Positions 44,762-54,228 are shown, counted from the first letter of the stretch. The stretch is 64,000 nt of DNA from Flavobacterium undicola (GCF_009909155.2 NZ_JAAAPM020000005.1:62001-126000); one strand, 5' to 3'. Numbers and translations are program-made. The notes: generated by a model from the letters alone, not told the origin.

Positions 44762-46645
44762 TTATTGAGCTAAAAATAAATAAGTTACTATGCTGCAAAG
44801 TCCTAGAACAAATACAAACAAGTAAAAACCAATACTTCCTGTTTGTAATTTCTTCCCTTGGTAACTTAATTCGTTGGTTACTTTTCCTAATCCAAAAACT
44901 GCAGCTGATAAAGCAGTTTCTACATAATCTCTAAAGAATCTAGACAAGCCGTTTACTGAATTTACGAAGATAGCATCATAGATTTCATCTACATAATATT
45001 TGTTGTAAAGCACTTTTGCAAAACCTGTAATTTCGGCATCTTCGGCTGGAACCTGATTTTGTTTGATGTATTTTACAAAGGCAATTGTAATTCCGATTAA
45101 TCCACCAAGTACGGCAACAGCCATTAAAGTGTATTCTGTTGTGCCAAAATGATGTGCTTCGTGAACTTCTTTCGAAAATAAAGGTGCTAAATAACCACTC
45201 AACCAGCTATTCGTTGGTAAACTAATTAAACCACCAATAGTTGCCAAAATAGCCAAAACAATAAGTGGAAAAGTAATTAATGCCGGGCTTTCGTGTAAAT
45301 GATTTTTTTGGTGTTCTGTTCCTCTGAATTCCTTAAAGAAAGTCAAGTATAACAAACGGAACATATAAAAAGCAGTCATTAATGAAGCTAGCGAAGCAAT
45401 AACCCAAAGCGCTATGTTGTTATGAAAAGCAGTCATTAAGATTTCATCTTTCGAGAAAAATCCTGAAAATGGAGGGATTCCTGAAATAGCTAATGATGAA
45501 AGTAAGAAAGTAATAAAAGTGATTCCCATTACTTTTTTCAATCCACCCATTTTGCGCATATCTTGTTCTCCGTGTAAAGCATGAATTACCGATCCTGAAC
45601 CTAAGAACAAACAAGCTTTAAAGAAAGCATGTGTGATTACGTGAAAAACGGCAATTTCATAAGCTCCAAAACCTAAAGCCAAGAACATTAACCCTAATTG
45701 GGAAACCGTAGAATAAGCCAATACTTTTTTGATATCGGTTTGAACTAAAGCAATGGTTGCGGCAACTAATGAAGTTACAGCTCCTACAATAGCAATGATA
45801 TTTTGTACTTCCGGAGCTAAATCGAATACAAAATTCAATCTTGTAACCATGAAAATACCAGCAGTAACCATCGTAGCGGCGTGGATTAAAGCCGAAACAG
45901 GCGTAGGTCCAGCCATCGCATCAGGCAACCAGGTGTACAATGGAATTTGTGCCGATTTACCACAAGCTCCAATAAATAAAGCAAAAGCAGCAACTGAAAG
46001 CATTGTGATGTCTAAATTACTAGAAGTAGCAATAGCTGTTTTTAAAGTAGTATAATCTAAAGTAGAGAATAAAGAACCGATGATGAAAATACCAATCAAC
46101 AATCCTAAATCTCCAATTCTGTTCATGATGAAAGCTTTCTTAGCCGCATCATTGTATTCTTGATTTTTATGCCAAAATCCGATAAGCAGGTAAGAACAAA
46201 GTCCAACGCCTTCCCATCCGATGAATAGTACTAATAAGTTGCTTGCGATAACTAATGCAATCATGAAGAAGATAAACAAATTCAAGTAAGCAAAGAACTT
46301 GTGCATATTCTCATCATCATGCATGTAGCTGATAGAGTAGAGGTGGATCAAAGAACCAATTCCTGTTACAAAAAGCAACCACAAAATTGATAATTGGTCT
46401 AACAAGAAACCAAAATTCACACGGAAATTGCTAATTTGAATCCAATTGAATAATTCAATTTGGATAGCTTCTTTGGTTTCGTTAATTTGCAGTAAAAAAA
46501 CAAGAGTAGCTACAAAAGATACTACAACGGTTAATGTTCCAATAATTCCTGAAGCCGATTTTCCAATCTTTTTCCCAAAGAAAATATTAAATAAAAATCC
46601 TAAAAAAGGAGCTAATAATAAGAGTAAAGCTAAATTCGTATTCAT
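44762..46645 (-). CDS. nuoL: NADH-quinone oxidoreductase subunit L
   Basis: The longest antiporter-like subunit, 627 residues. FIGWEGVGLCSYLLIGFW, PLYTWLPDAMAGPTPVSALIHAATMV and KVLAYSTVSQLG are the standard blocks. The C-terminal lateral helix region spans about 515-627. It is 6 bp after nuoK. Confidence 0.96.
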   Translation of the reverse strand: MNTNLALLLLLAPFLGFLFNIFFGKKIGKSASGIIGTLTVVVSFVATLVFLLQINETKEAIQIELFNWIQISNFRVNFGFLLDQLSILWLLFVTGIGSLIHLYSISYMHDDENMHKFFAYLNLFIFFMIALVIASNLLVLFIGWEGVGLCSYLLIGFWHKNQEYNDAAKKAFIMNRIGDLGLLIGIFIIGSLFSTLDYTTLKTAIATSSNLDITMLSVAAFALFIGACGKSAQIPLYTWLPDAMAGPTPVSALIHAATMVTAGIFMVTRLNFVFDLAPEVQNIIAIVGAVTSLVAATIALVQTDIKKVLAYSTVSQLGLMFLALGFGAYEIAVFHVITHAFFKACLFLGSGSVIHALHGEQDMRKMGGLKKVMGITFITFLLSSLAISGIPPFSGFFSKDEILMTAFHNNIALWVIASLASLMTAFYMFRLLYLTFFKEFRGTEHQKNHLHESPALITFPLIVLAILATIGGLISLPTNSWLSGYLAPLFSKEVHEAHHFGTTEYTLMAVAVLGGLIGITIAFVKYIKQNQVPAEDAEITGFAKVLYNKYYVDEIYDAIFVNSVNGLSRFFRDYVETALSAAVFGLGKVTNELSYQGKKLQTGSIGFYLFVFVLGLCSIVTYLFLAQ

Positions 46646-46651
46646 TATCGT

Positions 46652-46972
46652 TTATCCTTTTAAGTTTTTTAAATTATTAATATCAATCGAACCTAAATTT
46701 CTATAAATCGATACCAAAATTGCTAAACCTACTGCAACTTCGGCAGCAGCTACAGCCATAGAGAAAAATACAAATACCTGCCCTTGTGCATCCTGATGAT
46801 AGGTTGAAAATGCTACGAATAAAAGGTTTACCGCATTCAACATAATTTCTATCGACATAAATACGATGATAGCATTTCGTCTGTATAAAACTCCAAATAC
46901 TCCAATACAAAAAAGTATTACAGAAAGGAAGATATAGTTCTCGATGCCTATTTCATTTAAAATATTTGTCAT
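46652..46972 (-). CDS. nuoK: NADH-quinone oxidoreductase subunit K
   Basis: The start is placed at 46972 ([13 protein letters not shown]), one base from the nuoJ stop, instead of an upstream in-frame ATG inside nuoJ. The 106-residue protein has three membrane helices, with the conserved glutamate in [14 protein letters not shown] and the second acidic site in [11 protein letters not shown]. Confidence 0.95.
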   Translation of the reverse strand: MTNILNEIGIENYIFLSVILFCIGVFGVLYRRNAIIVFMSIEIMLNAVNLLFVAFSTYHQDAQGQVFVFFSMAVAAAEVAVGLAILVSIYRNLGSIDINNLKNLKG

Positions 46973-46973
46973 T

Positions 46974-47513
46974 TTATTTCTCCGTTTTTTCTTTTTTAGA
47001 CAATAATACAACTCCAATCATCGCAGTTAAAAGCAAGATAGAAGCAAATTCAAAAGGAACCATGTATTCGTTTAGCAAAACACGTCCTAAAACTTTAATC
47101 GATTGATAATCCTCACCAGTTGCAATGTATTCTCCGGCTATCGGTTTTGAATTGATAAATACTAAAATCAAAACAATACAGATTAAACAAAAGGAAACTA
47201 TAGCTCCTAATCGGGTTATACGAGGTTTGTGGACTTCATTTTGCTTATTCAAATTCATCAACATGATGGTGAAAAGGAACAAAATCATAATCGCACCCGA
47301 GTACACTATAACGTGAACAATAGCTAAAAACTGAGAGTTCAATAACAGGTAATGGCCGGCTATAGAGAAAAAGCTAATAACCAGGTAAAGCGCACTATGA
47401 ATAGGATTTCTACTAAAGATGGCTAAGAAAGCGGTGATTACCGTGATAAACGCTAAGAAACAAAATATAATTTGTACAGTAGATGCGTGTGCAAAATCAG
47501 GAATATGTATCAT
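46974..47513 (-). CDS. nuoJ: NADH-quinone oxidoreductase subunit J
   Basis: A membrane subunit of 179 residues with about five helices. [21 protein letters not shown] and [17 protein letters not shown] are family blocks, the latter containing the pi-bulge helix. It directly follows nuoI (no gap between stop and start). Confidence 0.95.
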   Translation of the reverse strand: MIHIPDFAHASTVQIIFCFLAFITVITAFLAIFSRNPIHSALYLVISFFSIAGHYLLLNSQFLAIVHVIVYSGAIMILFLFTIMLMNLNKQNEVHKPRITRLGAIVSFCLICIVLILVFINSKPIAGEYIATGEDYQSIKVLGRVLLNEYMVPFEFASILLLTAMIGVVLLSKKEKTEK

Positions 47514-48059
47514 TTAGTTAGCCTTTTTAAGTTCAGTATTCTTGATAGCCATTTCTAAAGGCATCAATAATTTATCTTTTCCAAAAATAAAATCTTCTCT
47601 TTCATAACTGGAAGGAACCAATACTTTTGAAGTGGTCAAATAAATCGCGTCTTTTGGACAGGCCTCTTCGCACAATCCACAAAAAATACAACGCAACATA
47701 TTAATCTCATATATTTCGGCATATTTCTCCTCGCGATACAAATGTTTTTCGTTGGGTTTACGCTCGGCAGCTTTCATGGTGATGGCTTCTGCAGGACAAG
47801 ACAAAGCGCATAAACCGCAAGCAGTACAGTTCTCTCTTCCTTGTTCGTCACGTTTCAACATGTGTTGTCCGCGATACACAGGACTCATCGCACGAACTTG
47901 CTCAGGATACTGAATGGTAACCTTTCTTGAAAACAAGTGTTTAATGGTAATGAATAATCCTTTTACAATCGCAACAAGATACAATCGCTCTAAAAAAGTC
48001 ATCTCTTTATTAGAGACTTGTACTTTTCTTCCCGATAAGGATATGGTTTCTATTGACAT
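47514..48059 (-). CDS. nuoI: NADH-quinone oxidoreductase subunit I (two 4Fe-4S clusters)
   Basis: A peripheral-arm subunit of 181 residues. Two CxxCxxCxxxCP motifs, CTACGLCALSCP (about 80-91) and CIFCGLCEEACP (about 125-136), bind clusters N6a and N6b. The N-terminal amphipathic region contacts the membrane arm. It is separated from nuoH by about 790 bp holding the ORF6N insertion. Confidence 0.96.
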   Translation of the reverse strand: MSIETISLSGRKVQVSNKEMTFLERLYLVAIVKGLFITIKHLFSRKVTIQYPEQVRAMSPVYRGQHMLKRDEQGRENCTACGLCALSCPAEAITMKAAERKPNEKHLYREEKYAEIYEINMLRCIFCGLCEEACPKDAIYLTTSKVLVPSSYEREDFIFGKDKLLMPLEMAIKNTELKKAN

Positions 48060-48181
48060 CTTTATTTTATTTTTTATTTGAAGCTAATCCTGCTTTCCGT
48101 TTCAATCTTTTAAGTTTTTAAAGAAAAAACTTAAAAGGATTTCCACTGCTATCAGGGCTAGGGATTTTGGTATTAATGTTG

Positions 48182-48700
48182 TTATTTTTTATAGCCTATT
48201 TTTGTTCTTTCAATTTTATTGTCTTGTTTGTCCATTAACTCATCAAGATAAGTAAAGACTAATTCGATGTTTTTATCGTGATTAATTAATTTTTTCTTAA
48301 TCATATCGACTTCCATTTTTAAATTCAAATTATCAGTCAGGAAATCTCTTAAACTTACAAAAACTTCAATGATTTTGATACTCATTTGAGTTGCTCTTTC
48401 ACTTTTCAAAACATTAGATAATTGTAAAACACCGTGTTCTGTAAAAGCATAAGGTAATCTTCTTGATCCTCCCCAACTTGAGGTCGCAATTTGCGACTTC
48501 AAGATTTCAAATTCACTCTCACTCAATTGAAACATAAAGTGATCAGGAAATTTGGCGATATTTCTTTTGACTTACTCATTAATTCTTTTAGTTTCAACAT
48601 CAAAAAGTTCTGCTAAATCTTTATCGAGCATCACTTTTTGATTTCTAATAAAATAAATTTTATTACTTATTATTTCGTTAGGAATGATTATTTGACTCAT
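48182..48700 (-). pseudogene. ORF6N-domain gene with an in-frame stop, inserted in the nuo operon
   Basis: Read from ATG at 48700, the frame gives MSQIIIPNEIISNK...DVETKRINE, then TAA at 48574-48572, and continues in the same frame with VKRNIAKFPDHFMFQL. ORF6N proteins usually have a Gln (NEQVKRN) at the stop, so a single CAA-to-TAA change is the simplest explanation. The remaining 117 residues from ATG 48535 keep the SSWGGSRRLPYAFTEHGV block and a C-terminal coiled-coil-like tail. ORF6N domains occur in phage and mobile-element proteins of unknown function. Intact length would be 172 residues. Confidence 0.8.
48477..48503. repeat. GTCGC-N5-GCGAC palindrome 1 (inside the ORF6N gene)
   Basis: Arms of 13 bp with one mismatch around a single central T; the core is GTCGC AATTT GCGAC. 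It encodes part of the conserved SQIATSS stretch of the ORF6N domain. Confidence 0.65.
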
Positions 48701-48736
48701 TATTAAAATTTATAGCATAAAATATAATTTCTTTTC

Positions 48737-48765
48737 TAAGGTGTCGCATTTTGCGACACCTTAGA
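48737..48765. repeat. GTCGC-N5-GCGAC palindrome 2
   Basis: A perfect 12-bp inverted repeat (CTAAGGTGTCGC / GCGACACCTTAG) around ATTTT, just upstream of the ORF6N start on its strand. Confidence 0.75.
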
Positions 48766-48779
48766 ATTTTGTTATTATA

Positions 48780-48804
48780 GGTGGTCACAAATTGCGACCA
48801 CCTC
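48780..48804. repeat. GTCGC-N5-GCGAC palindrome 3
   Basis: Perfect outer 8-bp arms AGGTGGTC / GACCACCT; the core reads GTCAC AAATT GCGAC, one base from the shared pattern. It lies 46 bp after the nuoH stop in transcription order, so it may affect the nuo transcript. Confidence 0.65.
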
Positions 48805-48850
48805 GCTTTTAATGTTAAGATGCCAATTTGGCTCCTTAAGTTCAATAATC

Positions 48851-49903
48851 TTAAAATCCCAGAAAAACTGCTATTTCATGTCTCAAAATTACAATTCCTG
48901 TAATCATGATATTTACAATCGATAACGGAATTAATATTCTCCATCCTAAATTCATCAATTGATCGTATCTGAATCTTGGAATGGTCCATCTTACCCACAT
49001 ATAGAAAAAGATGAAGAAACATATTTTTGCAAATAAAACTCCAATTCCTATTACGTTTGCCAAATTTACACCCACGTTTTCTACCATCCAACTCATTCCC
49101 GGATAATTATAACCTCCAAAGAATAAAACCGCAATAATGGTAGAAGAGATAAACATATTAGCATATTCAGCAAATAAGTAGAATCCCATTTTCATCGAAG
49201 AATATTCGGTGTGATAGCCACCAATTAATTCACTTTCGCATTCCGCTAAGTCAAAAGGCGTTCTGTTAGTTTCTGCAAATGCACAAATCAAAAAGATTAA
49301 GAAAGAAAGCGGTTGGTAAAACACATTCCAGTGCATTCCTGATTGTTGTAAACTAATTTCTCTTAAGCTTAAAGTTCCTGTCATCATCAACAAAGCAATC
49401 ATTGATAATCCCATGGCTACTTCATAAGAAACCATTTGCGAAGCCGCACGAACCGCTCCCATCAAAGAGAATTTATTGTTAGATGCCCAACCTCCAATCA
49501 TGATTCCGTAAACGCCTACCGAAATAACTCCAAAAACATACAATAAAGCCACATCAATATCGGCAGCTTGCAGGATAATATCTCTTCCAAAAAGGTGAAA
49601 ATGATCTCCCCACGGAATTACTGCACTGGTCATTAAAGCCGTACTCATGGCTACAGCTGGGCCTACAAAGAATAAAAATCTATTGGGGGTATCAGGTTCA
49701 AATTCTTCTTTCGAAAATAATTTTAAACCATCAGCAAGTGGTTGTAAAAGTCCCCCTTTTCCAGCTCTGTTTGGACCGATACGATCTTGTAACCAAGCTG
49801 CAACTTTTCGTTCTGCAAGTGTAGAATACATTGCCATAACCATCGTAATGGCAAAGACAACGAGAATGATAACACTTTTTTCTATAATAATTGTACTGTC
49901 CAT
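48851..49903 (-). CDS. nuoH: NADH-quinone oxidoreductase subunit H
   Basis: A quinone-site membrane subunit of 350 residues with about eight helices. GPNRAGKGGLLQPLADGLKL (about 42-61) and the acidic loop AECESELIGGYHTEYSSMK are the two diagnostic blocks of the quinone channel. It is 3 bp after nuoG. Confidence 0.97.
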   Translation of the reverse strand: MDSTIIIEKSVIILVVFAITMVMAMYSTLAERKVAAWLQDRIGPNRAGKGGLLQPLADGLKLFSKEEFEPDTPNRFLFFVGPAVAMSTALMTSAVIPWGDHFHLFGRDIILQAADIDVALLYVFGVISVGVYGIMIGGWASNNKFSLMGAVRAASQMVSYEVAMGLSMIALLMMTGTLSLREISLQQSGMHWNVFYQPLSFLIFLICAFAETNRTPFDLAECESELIGGYHTEYSSMKMGFYLFAEYANMFISSTIIAVLFFGGYNYPGMSWMVENVGVNLANVIGIGVLFAKICFFIFFYMWVRWTIPRFRYDQLMNLGWRILIPLSIVNIMITGIVILRHEIAVFLGF

Positions 49904-49906
49904 TTT

Positions 49907-50956
49907 TTATAGATTACCATTGTTAAATTCTTCTTGCTCTTCTTTATCCAACGGGATCGCTGGCATACTGATTTTTTTACGGTCTTGCTCTCTTCCTTTA
50001 AGAATTCCTTCTTCGGTATCAATATGAACTGTATCTAATTTTTGAGTATAGTTATTTTGATTGATAACCGAATCTTTGTCAAATTTTCTTGGCCCTTCAA
50101 TTACCCAGTCAGCTGGATCTTTGTGGTCAAAACGACATTCGTTACAAATAAAATCTTCTACTTCATGGTAAACATCTTTTCTGCCTGTAACTCTTTGGAT
50201 TTCGTCTCCAAACATCCAAACAGTTGTTTTTCCACAACATCCCGGAGTAGTACATTCTCTGTGTGCATTGTATGGTTTGTTGAACCAAACTCTCGATTTG
50301 AAACGGAAAGTTTTATCAGTCAATGCACCTACAGGACACACATCAATCATATTTCCAGAGAATTCATTGTCAATAGCTTTCGAAATACAAGTCGAAATAT
50401 TAGCGTGATCCCCACGGTCTAAAACCCCATGAACTCTCTTGTCTGTTAATTGATCAGCAACTTGCACACAACGTTGGCATAAAATACAACGGTTCATATG
50501 TAATTGAATATTTGGACCAATATCTTCCGGTTCAAATGTTCTTTTTTCTTCTATAAAACGTGTTTTAGATTTTCCGTGTTCAAAGCTTAAATCCTGCAAA
50601 TCACATTCTCCGGCCTGATCGCAAATAGGACAATCCAGCGGGTGATTGATCAATAAAAACTCAGTAACTGATTGACGCGCTTCACGCACTCTATCTGAAT
50701 TTTTACTGTTGATTTCCATACCATCCATACATCCTGTTACACATGATGCCATTAATTTTGGCATTGGTCTAGGATCGGCATCGCTACCTTTTGCAACTTC
50801 AACTAAACAACAACGGCATTTTCCACCGCTTCCTTTTAGTTTAGAATAATAGCACATCGCAGGCGGAACTGATTCTCCTCCTATCATACGAGCCGCTTGC
50901 AAGATGGTTGTTCCTGCTTCAACTTCAATTTCTTGACCGTCTATTGTTACTTTCAT
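49907..50956 (-). CDS. nuoG: NADH-quinone oxidoreductase subunit G, short form
   Basis: An iron-sulfur subunit of 349 residues. The [2Fe-2S] site is CYYSKLKGSGGKCRCC (about 35-50), HPLDCPICDQAGECDLQD provides the His/Cys cluster ligands, and CILCQRC with a later Cys binds a further cluster; a C-terminal CNECRF adds Cys residues. The molybdopterin-type domain that makes E. coli NuoG about 900 residues is absent, as is usual in Bacteroidota. The stop is clear, so this is a natural short form. Confidence 0.93.
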   Translation of the reverse strand: MKVTIDGQEIEVEAGTTILQAARMIGGESVPPAMCYYSKLKGSGGKCRCCLVEVAKGSDADPRPMPKLMASCVTGCMDGMEINSKNSDRVREARQSVTEFLLINHPLDCPICDQAGECDLQDLSFEHGKSKTRFIEEKRTFEPEDIGPNIQLHMNRCILCQRCVQVADQLTDKRVHGVLDRGDHANISTCISKAIDNEFSGNMIDVCPVGALTDKTFRFKSRVWFNKPYNAHRECTTPGCCGKTTVWMFGDEIQRVTGRKDVYHEVEDFICNECRFDHKDPADWVIEGPRKFDKDSVINQNNYTQKLDTVHIDTEEGILKGREQDRKKISMPAIPLDKEEQEEFNNGNL

Positions 50957-51066
50957 CTTTTCCTCTCCCCAACCCTCTCCAAAGGAGAGGGAGTCATTGG
51001 GTTAATTATTAAGTTATTACTTTCTCCAAACATTCCTCCTCGCCGAGGCGAGAGGCTAGGTGGGGA
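50957..51066. repeat. GC-rich repeat-like spacer between nuoF and nuoG
   Basis: The spacer fills exactly the gap between the nuoF stop and the nuoG start. It has two hairpins: CCCTCTCC/GGAGAGGG (50973-50991, loop AAA) and CTCGCC/GGCGAG (51039-51052). Outer segments TCCCC and GGGGA are also complementary. The wording CTCTCCCCAACCCTCTCC resembles extragenic palindromes I associate with flavobacterial genomes (inference). Confidence 0.6.
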
Positions 51067-52434
51067 TTAAACTGTTTGCTTGCTTACCAAATGTCTTACT
51101 TTGTCAAAAGGCTCAGCAACAAAATGATTTCTGTTCTTTATTCTTTCCGGGAAACGAATGTGGTATTCAAATTCTTCTCTAAAATGACGAATTGCTGCTG
51201 CCACTGGCCATGATGCTGCATCTCCAAGTGGGCAAATAGTGTTTCCTTCAATTTTACTTTGAATACTCCACAACAAATCAATATCTTCTTCGCGTCCCTG
51301 ACCGTTTTCAATACGCCACAATACTTTTTCTAACCATCCTGTTCCTTCACGGCAAGGGGTACATTGTCCACAAGATTCGTGGTGGTAAAAACGAGAGAAA
51401 TTCCAAGTGTTGCGTACAATACAAGCCGTATCATCATAAACAATAAATCCACCGGAACCTAACATAGAACCTGTTGCAAATCCGCCATCACTTAAAGATT
51501 CATAAGTCATTAAACGGTCTTCGCCATTAGCAGTTTTAAAAATTAAATCGGCTGGTAAAATTGGCACTGATGAACCTCCTGGAACTAAGGCTTTCAATGG
51601 TCTGCTAGAACTCATTCCTCCCAAATATTCGTCAGAATTCATGAATTCGTCTACACTTAATCCTAATTCGATTTCGTAAACTCCAGGGTTTTTAACGTGA
51701 CCAGAAGCCGAAATTAATTTGGTTCCTGTTGATCTTCCAACCCCAATTTTTGCATAATCATCACCTGAATTGTTTACAATCCATGGCACTGCTGCAATAG
51801 TTTCTACGTTGTTTACCACTGTTGGGTTTGCCCAAAGTCCTGAAACAGCCGGGAAAGGTGGTTTGATACGTGGATTTCCTCTTTTGCCTTCTAACGATTC
51901 GATTAAAGCGGTTTCCTCACCACAGATATAAGCTCCAGCTCCACAATGAACGTGTAATTCTAAATCGTAACCTGTTCCTAAAATATTTTTTCCTAACCAT
52001 CCGGCAGCCTTAGCTTCGGCAATGGCTCTTTCTAAAATTTTATAAACCCACATGTATTCTCCACGAATGTAGATATAAGAACGGTTTGCACCCAATGCAA
52101 AACTGGAAGTAATCATTCCTTCAATCAATAAATGAGGAATAAATTCCATCAAATATCGGTCTTTGAATGTCCCAGGTTCTGACTCATCGGCATTGCAAAC
52201 TAAATGTCTTGGTTTTCCTGATTTTTTGTCAATAAAACTCCATTTCATTCCAGCTGGGAAACCTGCTCCACCACGACCACGAAGCCCTGATTTCTTTACT
52301 TCCTCAACTACTTCGTCCGGAGTCATTGATTTCATGGCTTTTTCTACTGAAGCATAACCTCCATGTTGGCGGTATACTTCATAGGTTTTAATCCCTGGAA
52401 CGTTTATTTTGTCTAATAATATTTTTTTTGACAT
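51067..52434 (-). CDS. nuoF: NADH-quinone oxidoreductase subunit F (NADH/FMN site)
   Basis: A protein of 455 residues that oxidises NADH through FMN. GLRGRGGAGFPAGMKW (about 51-66) binds the nucleotide, HCGAGAYICGEETALIESLEG contacts FMN and NADH, and SCGQCTPCREGTGW near 355 plus a later Cys hold the 4Fe-4S cluster N3. It directly follows nuoE (1-bp gap). Confidence 0.97.
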   Translation of the reverse strand: MSKKILLDKINVPGIKTYEVYRQHGGYASVEKAMKSMTPDEVVEEVKKSGLRGRGGAGFPAGMKWSFIDKKSGKPRHLVCNADESEPGTFKDRYLMEFIPHLLIEGMITSSFALGANRSYIYIRGEYMWVYKILERAIAEAKAAGWLGKNILGTGYDLELHVHCGAGAYICGEETALIESLEGKRGNPRIKPPFPAVSGLWANPTVVNNVETIAAVPWIVNNSGDDYAKIGVGRSTGTKLISASGHVKNPGVYEIELGLSVDEFMNSDEYLGGMSSSRPLKALVPGGSSVPILPADLIFKTANGEDRLMTYESLSDGGFATGSMLGSGGFIVYDDTACIVRNTWNFSRFYHHESCGQCTPCREGTGWLEKVLWRIENGQGREEDIDLLWSIQSKIEGNTICPLGDAASWPVAAAIRHFREEFEYHIRFPERIKNRNHFVAEPFDKVRHLVSKQTV

Positions 52435-52435
52435 C

Positions 52436-52966
52436 TTATTTATCGTGTAATATTATTTTATTATCTCGGCAATCAGCAATTAACTGATCGATTTTTTCTT
52501 TAGTCAAATGTTCTTTGTAGAAATCGCCCAATTGCAACATTGGAGCGTATCCGCAAGCGCCTAAACATTCTACGCCTCTTACTTCAAAAAGTCCGTCAGC
52601 TGTAGTTTCGCCAATGCCTACGCCTAATTTTTCGCAGGTATAATCCATTAAATCTTCGGTTCCTCTTAGGCAGCAACATGAAGTTTGGCAAAATTCGAAC
52701 ATGTATTTCCCAATTGGTTTTAGGTTGTACATGGTATAGAAAGTAGCTACTTCGTAAACTTCAATAGGTAATATTCCAAGAATTTCGGCAACCTTATCCA
52801 TTAATTCAATGCTCATCCAGTTGTCGTGAGCGTCTTGAACTTCGTGCAAAACAGGCAATAAAGCTGATTTTTTCTTGTCTTCAGGATAATGACTAAGTAA
52901 TTCATTGATGCGATTCATCAATGTTTCTGTCATGTTTATTTCTTGTTCGTAATGTTTTCTTTCCAT
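52436..52966 (-). CDS. nuoE: NADH-quinone oxidoreductase subunit E (2Fe-2S)
   Basis: The start is set at 52966 (MERKHYEQEINM), 23 bp after the nuoD stop; longer in-frame starts lie inside nuoD and encode unlike sequence. An internal ATG at 52933 (MTETLMNRI) is the alternative. The 176-residue protein has a thioredoxin-like fold binding cluster N1a with the Cys in CQTSCCCLRG and CLGACGYAPM. The extra Cys in SCCC is odd but harmless to the ligand pattern. Confidence 0.94.
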   Translation of the reverse strand: MERKHYEQEINMTETLMNRINELLSHYPEDKKKSALLPVLHEVQDAHDNWMSIELMDKVAEILGILPIEVYEVATFYTMYNLKPIGKYMFEFCQTSCCCLRGTEDLMDYTCEKLGVGIGETTADGLFEVRGVECLGACGYAPMLQLGDFYKEHLTKEKIDQLIADCRDNKIILHDK

Positions 52967-52989
52967 TTTTTCTTCTAAATCTGAAATCT

Positions 52990-54228
52990 TTATGCGTCTA
53001 ATTCTCCGGCAATTACATTTAAACTGGATAAAATAACAATGGCATCTGATAGTAATGCCCCTTTTGTCATTTCTGGATAAGCCTGATAGTAGATAAAACA
53101 AGGTCTTCTAAAGTGAAGTCTGTATGGAGTTCTACTTCCGTCAGTAATCAGGTAAAACCCTAATTCTCCATTTCCTCCTTCTACCGGATGGTAGATTTCG
53201 GCAACCGGAACGGGAACTTCTCCCATTACAATTTTGAAATGATAGATTAAAGATTCCATATTATTGTAAACATCTTCTTTTGGAGGCAGGTAATAATCAG
53301 GAACTTCAGCATGGTATTCGTTTCCTTCAGGCATTTTGTCTAAGGCTTGACGAATGATGCTTAAACTCTCCCAAACTTCGGCATTACGAACACAAAAACG
53401 ATCGTAAGTATCTCCTGATTTTCCTACTGGAATTTTGAAATCAAAATCTTCGTAAGAGCTGTAAGGTTGAGCCACACGTACATCATAATCAACACCGGCA
53501 GCACGTAAATTAGGGCCAGTAAAACCGTAAGACATTGCTTTTTCGGCAGTAATTGGACCTACATTAACCGTTCTGTCTATAAAAATTCTGTTTCTTTCGA
53601 ATAAGTTTTCAAATTCTTTCCATGCCGGTGGAAATTCTTCAAGAAAAGTGTCTAATAATTCAAATGCTTTTGGAGTCCAGTCTCTTTCAAAACCACCAAT
53701 TCTACCCATGTTTGTTGTCAAACGGGCACCACAAATTTCTTCGTAGATTTCGTATACTTTTTCTCTAAATTGGAAGACATAAAGGAAACCAGTATATGCG
53801 CCGGTATCAACTCCTAAAATGGAATTACAAATCAAGTGATCGGTAATTCTTGCCAATTCCATTACAATAACTCTCAAATATTGAGCTCTTTTAGGAACTT
53901 CAACACCTAGTAATTTTTCTAAAGTCATCCACCATCCCATGTTGTTGATAGGAGAGGAGCAATAGTTCATACGATCGGTAAGAGGAGTAATTTGGTAAAA
54001 CGGACGATTTTCGGCAATTTTTTCAAAAGCACGATGGATATAACCAATAGTTGGTTCAGCATCTAAAATGCGTTCTCCATCCATCAACAGAATATTTTGG
54101 AAAATTCCGTGAGTAGCTGGGTGAGTAGGCCCTAAATTCAGGATAGAAAGCTCGTTTCCATCTTCATTTAGTTGCTCTTTTATTATTTTAGCATAGCGAT
54201 GCTCTGGTGGTAATAATAGTTCTGACAT
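52990..54228 (-). CDS. nuoD: NADH-quinone oxidoreductase subunit D
   Basis: A protein of 412 residues forming the quinone pocket with NuoB. LGPTHPATHGIFQ (about 32-44), GYIHRAFEKIAENR and PLTDRMNYCSSPINNMGW are the quinone-site blocks, and the C-terminus has the usual Asp-rich end (LNVIAGELDA). It is a separate gene from nuoC, 32 bp downstream. Confidence 0.96.
   Translation of the reverse strand: MSELLLPPEHRYAKIIKEQLNEDGNELSILNLGPTHPATHGIFQNILLMDGERILDAEPTIGYIHRAFEKIAENRPFYQITPLTDRMNYCSSPINNMGWWMTLEKLLGVEVPKRAQYLRVIVMELARITDHLICNSILGVDTGAYTGFLYVFQFREKVYEIYEEICGARLTTNMGRIGGFERDWTPKAFELLDTFLEEFPPAWKEFENLFERNRIFIDRTVNVGPITAEKAMSYGFTGPNLRAAGVDYDVRVAQPYSSYEDFDFKIPVGKSGDTYDRFCVRNAEVWESLSIIRQALDKMPEGNEYHAEVPDYYLPPKEDVYNNMESLIYHFKIVMGEVPVPVAEIYHPVEGGNGELGFYLITDGSRTPYRLHFRRPCFIYYQAYPEMTKGALLSDAIVILSSLNVIAGELDA

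Noticed and set aside
48182..48535. ORF6N gene as an intact 117-residue protein
   Set aside because: The preceding in-frame 42 codons plus the residues between the stop and ATG 48535 continue the ORF6N pattern, so the short frame is only the 3' part of a longer gene.
49907..50956. Truncated nuoG pseudogene
   Set aside because: The short form lacking the molybdopterin-type domain is normal for Bacteroidota complex I, all cluster motifs are present, and the following gene starts 3 bp later.
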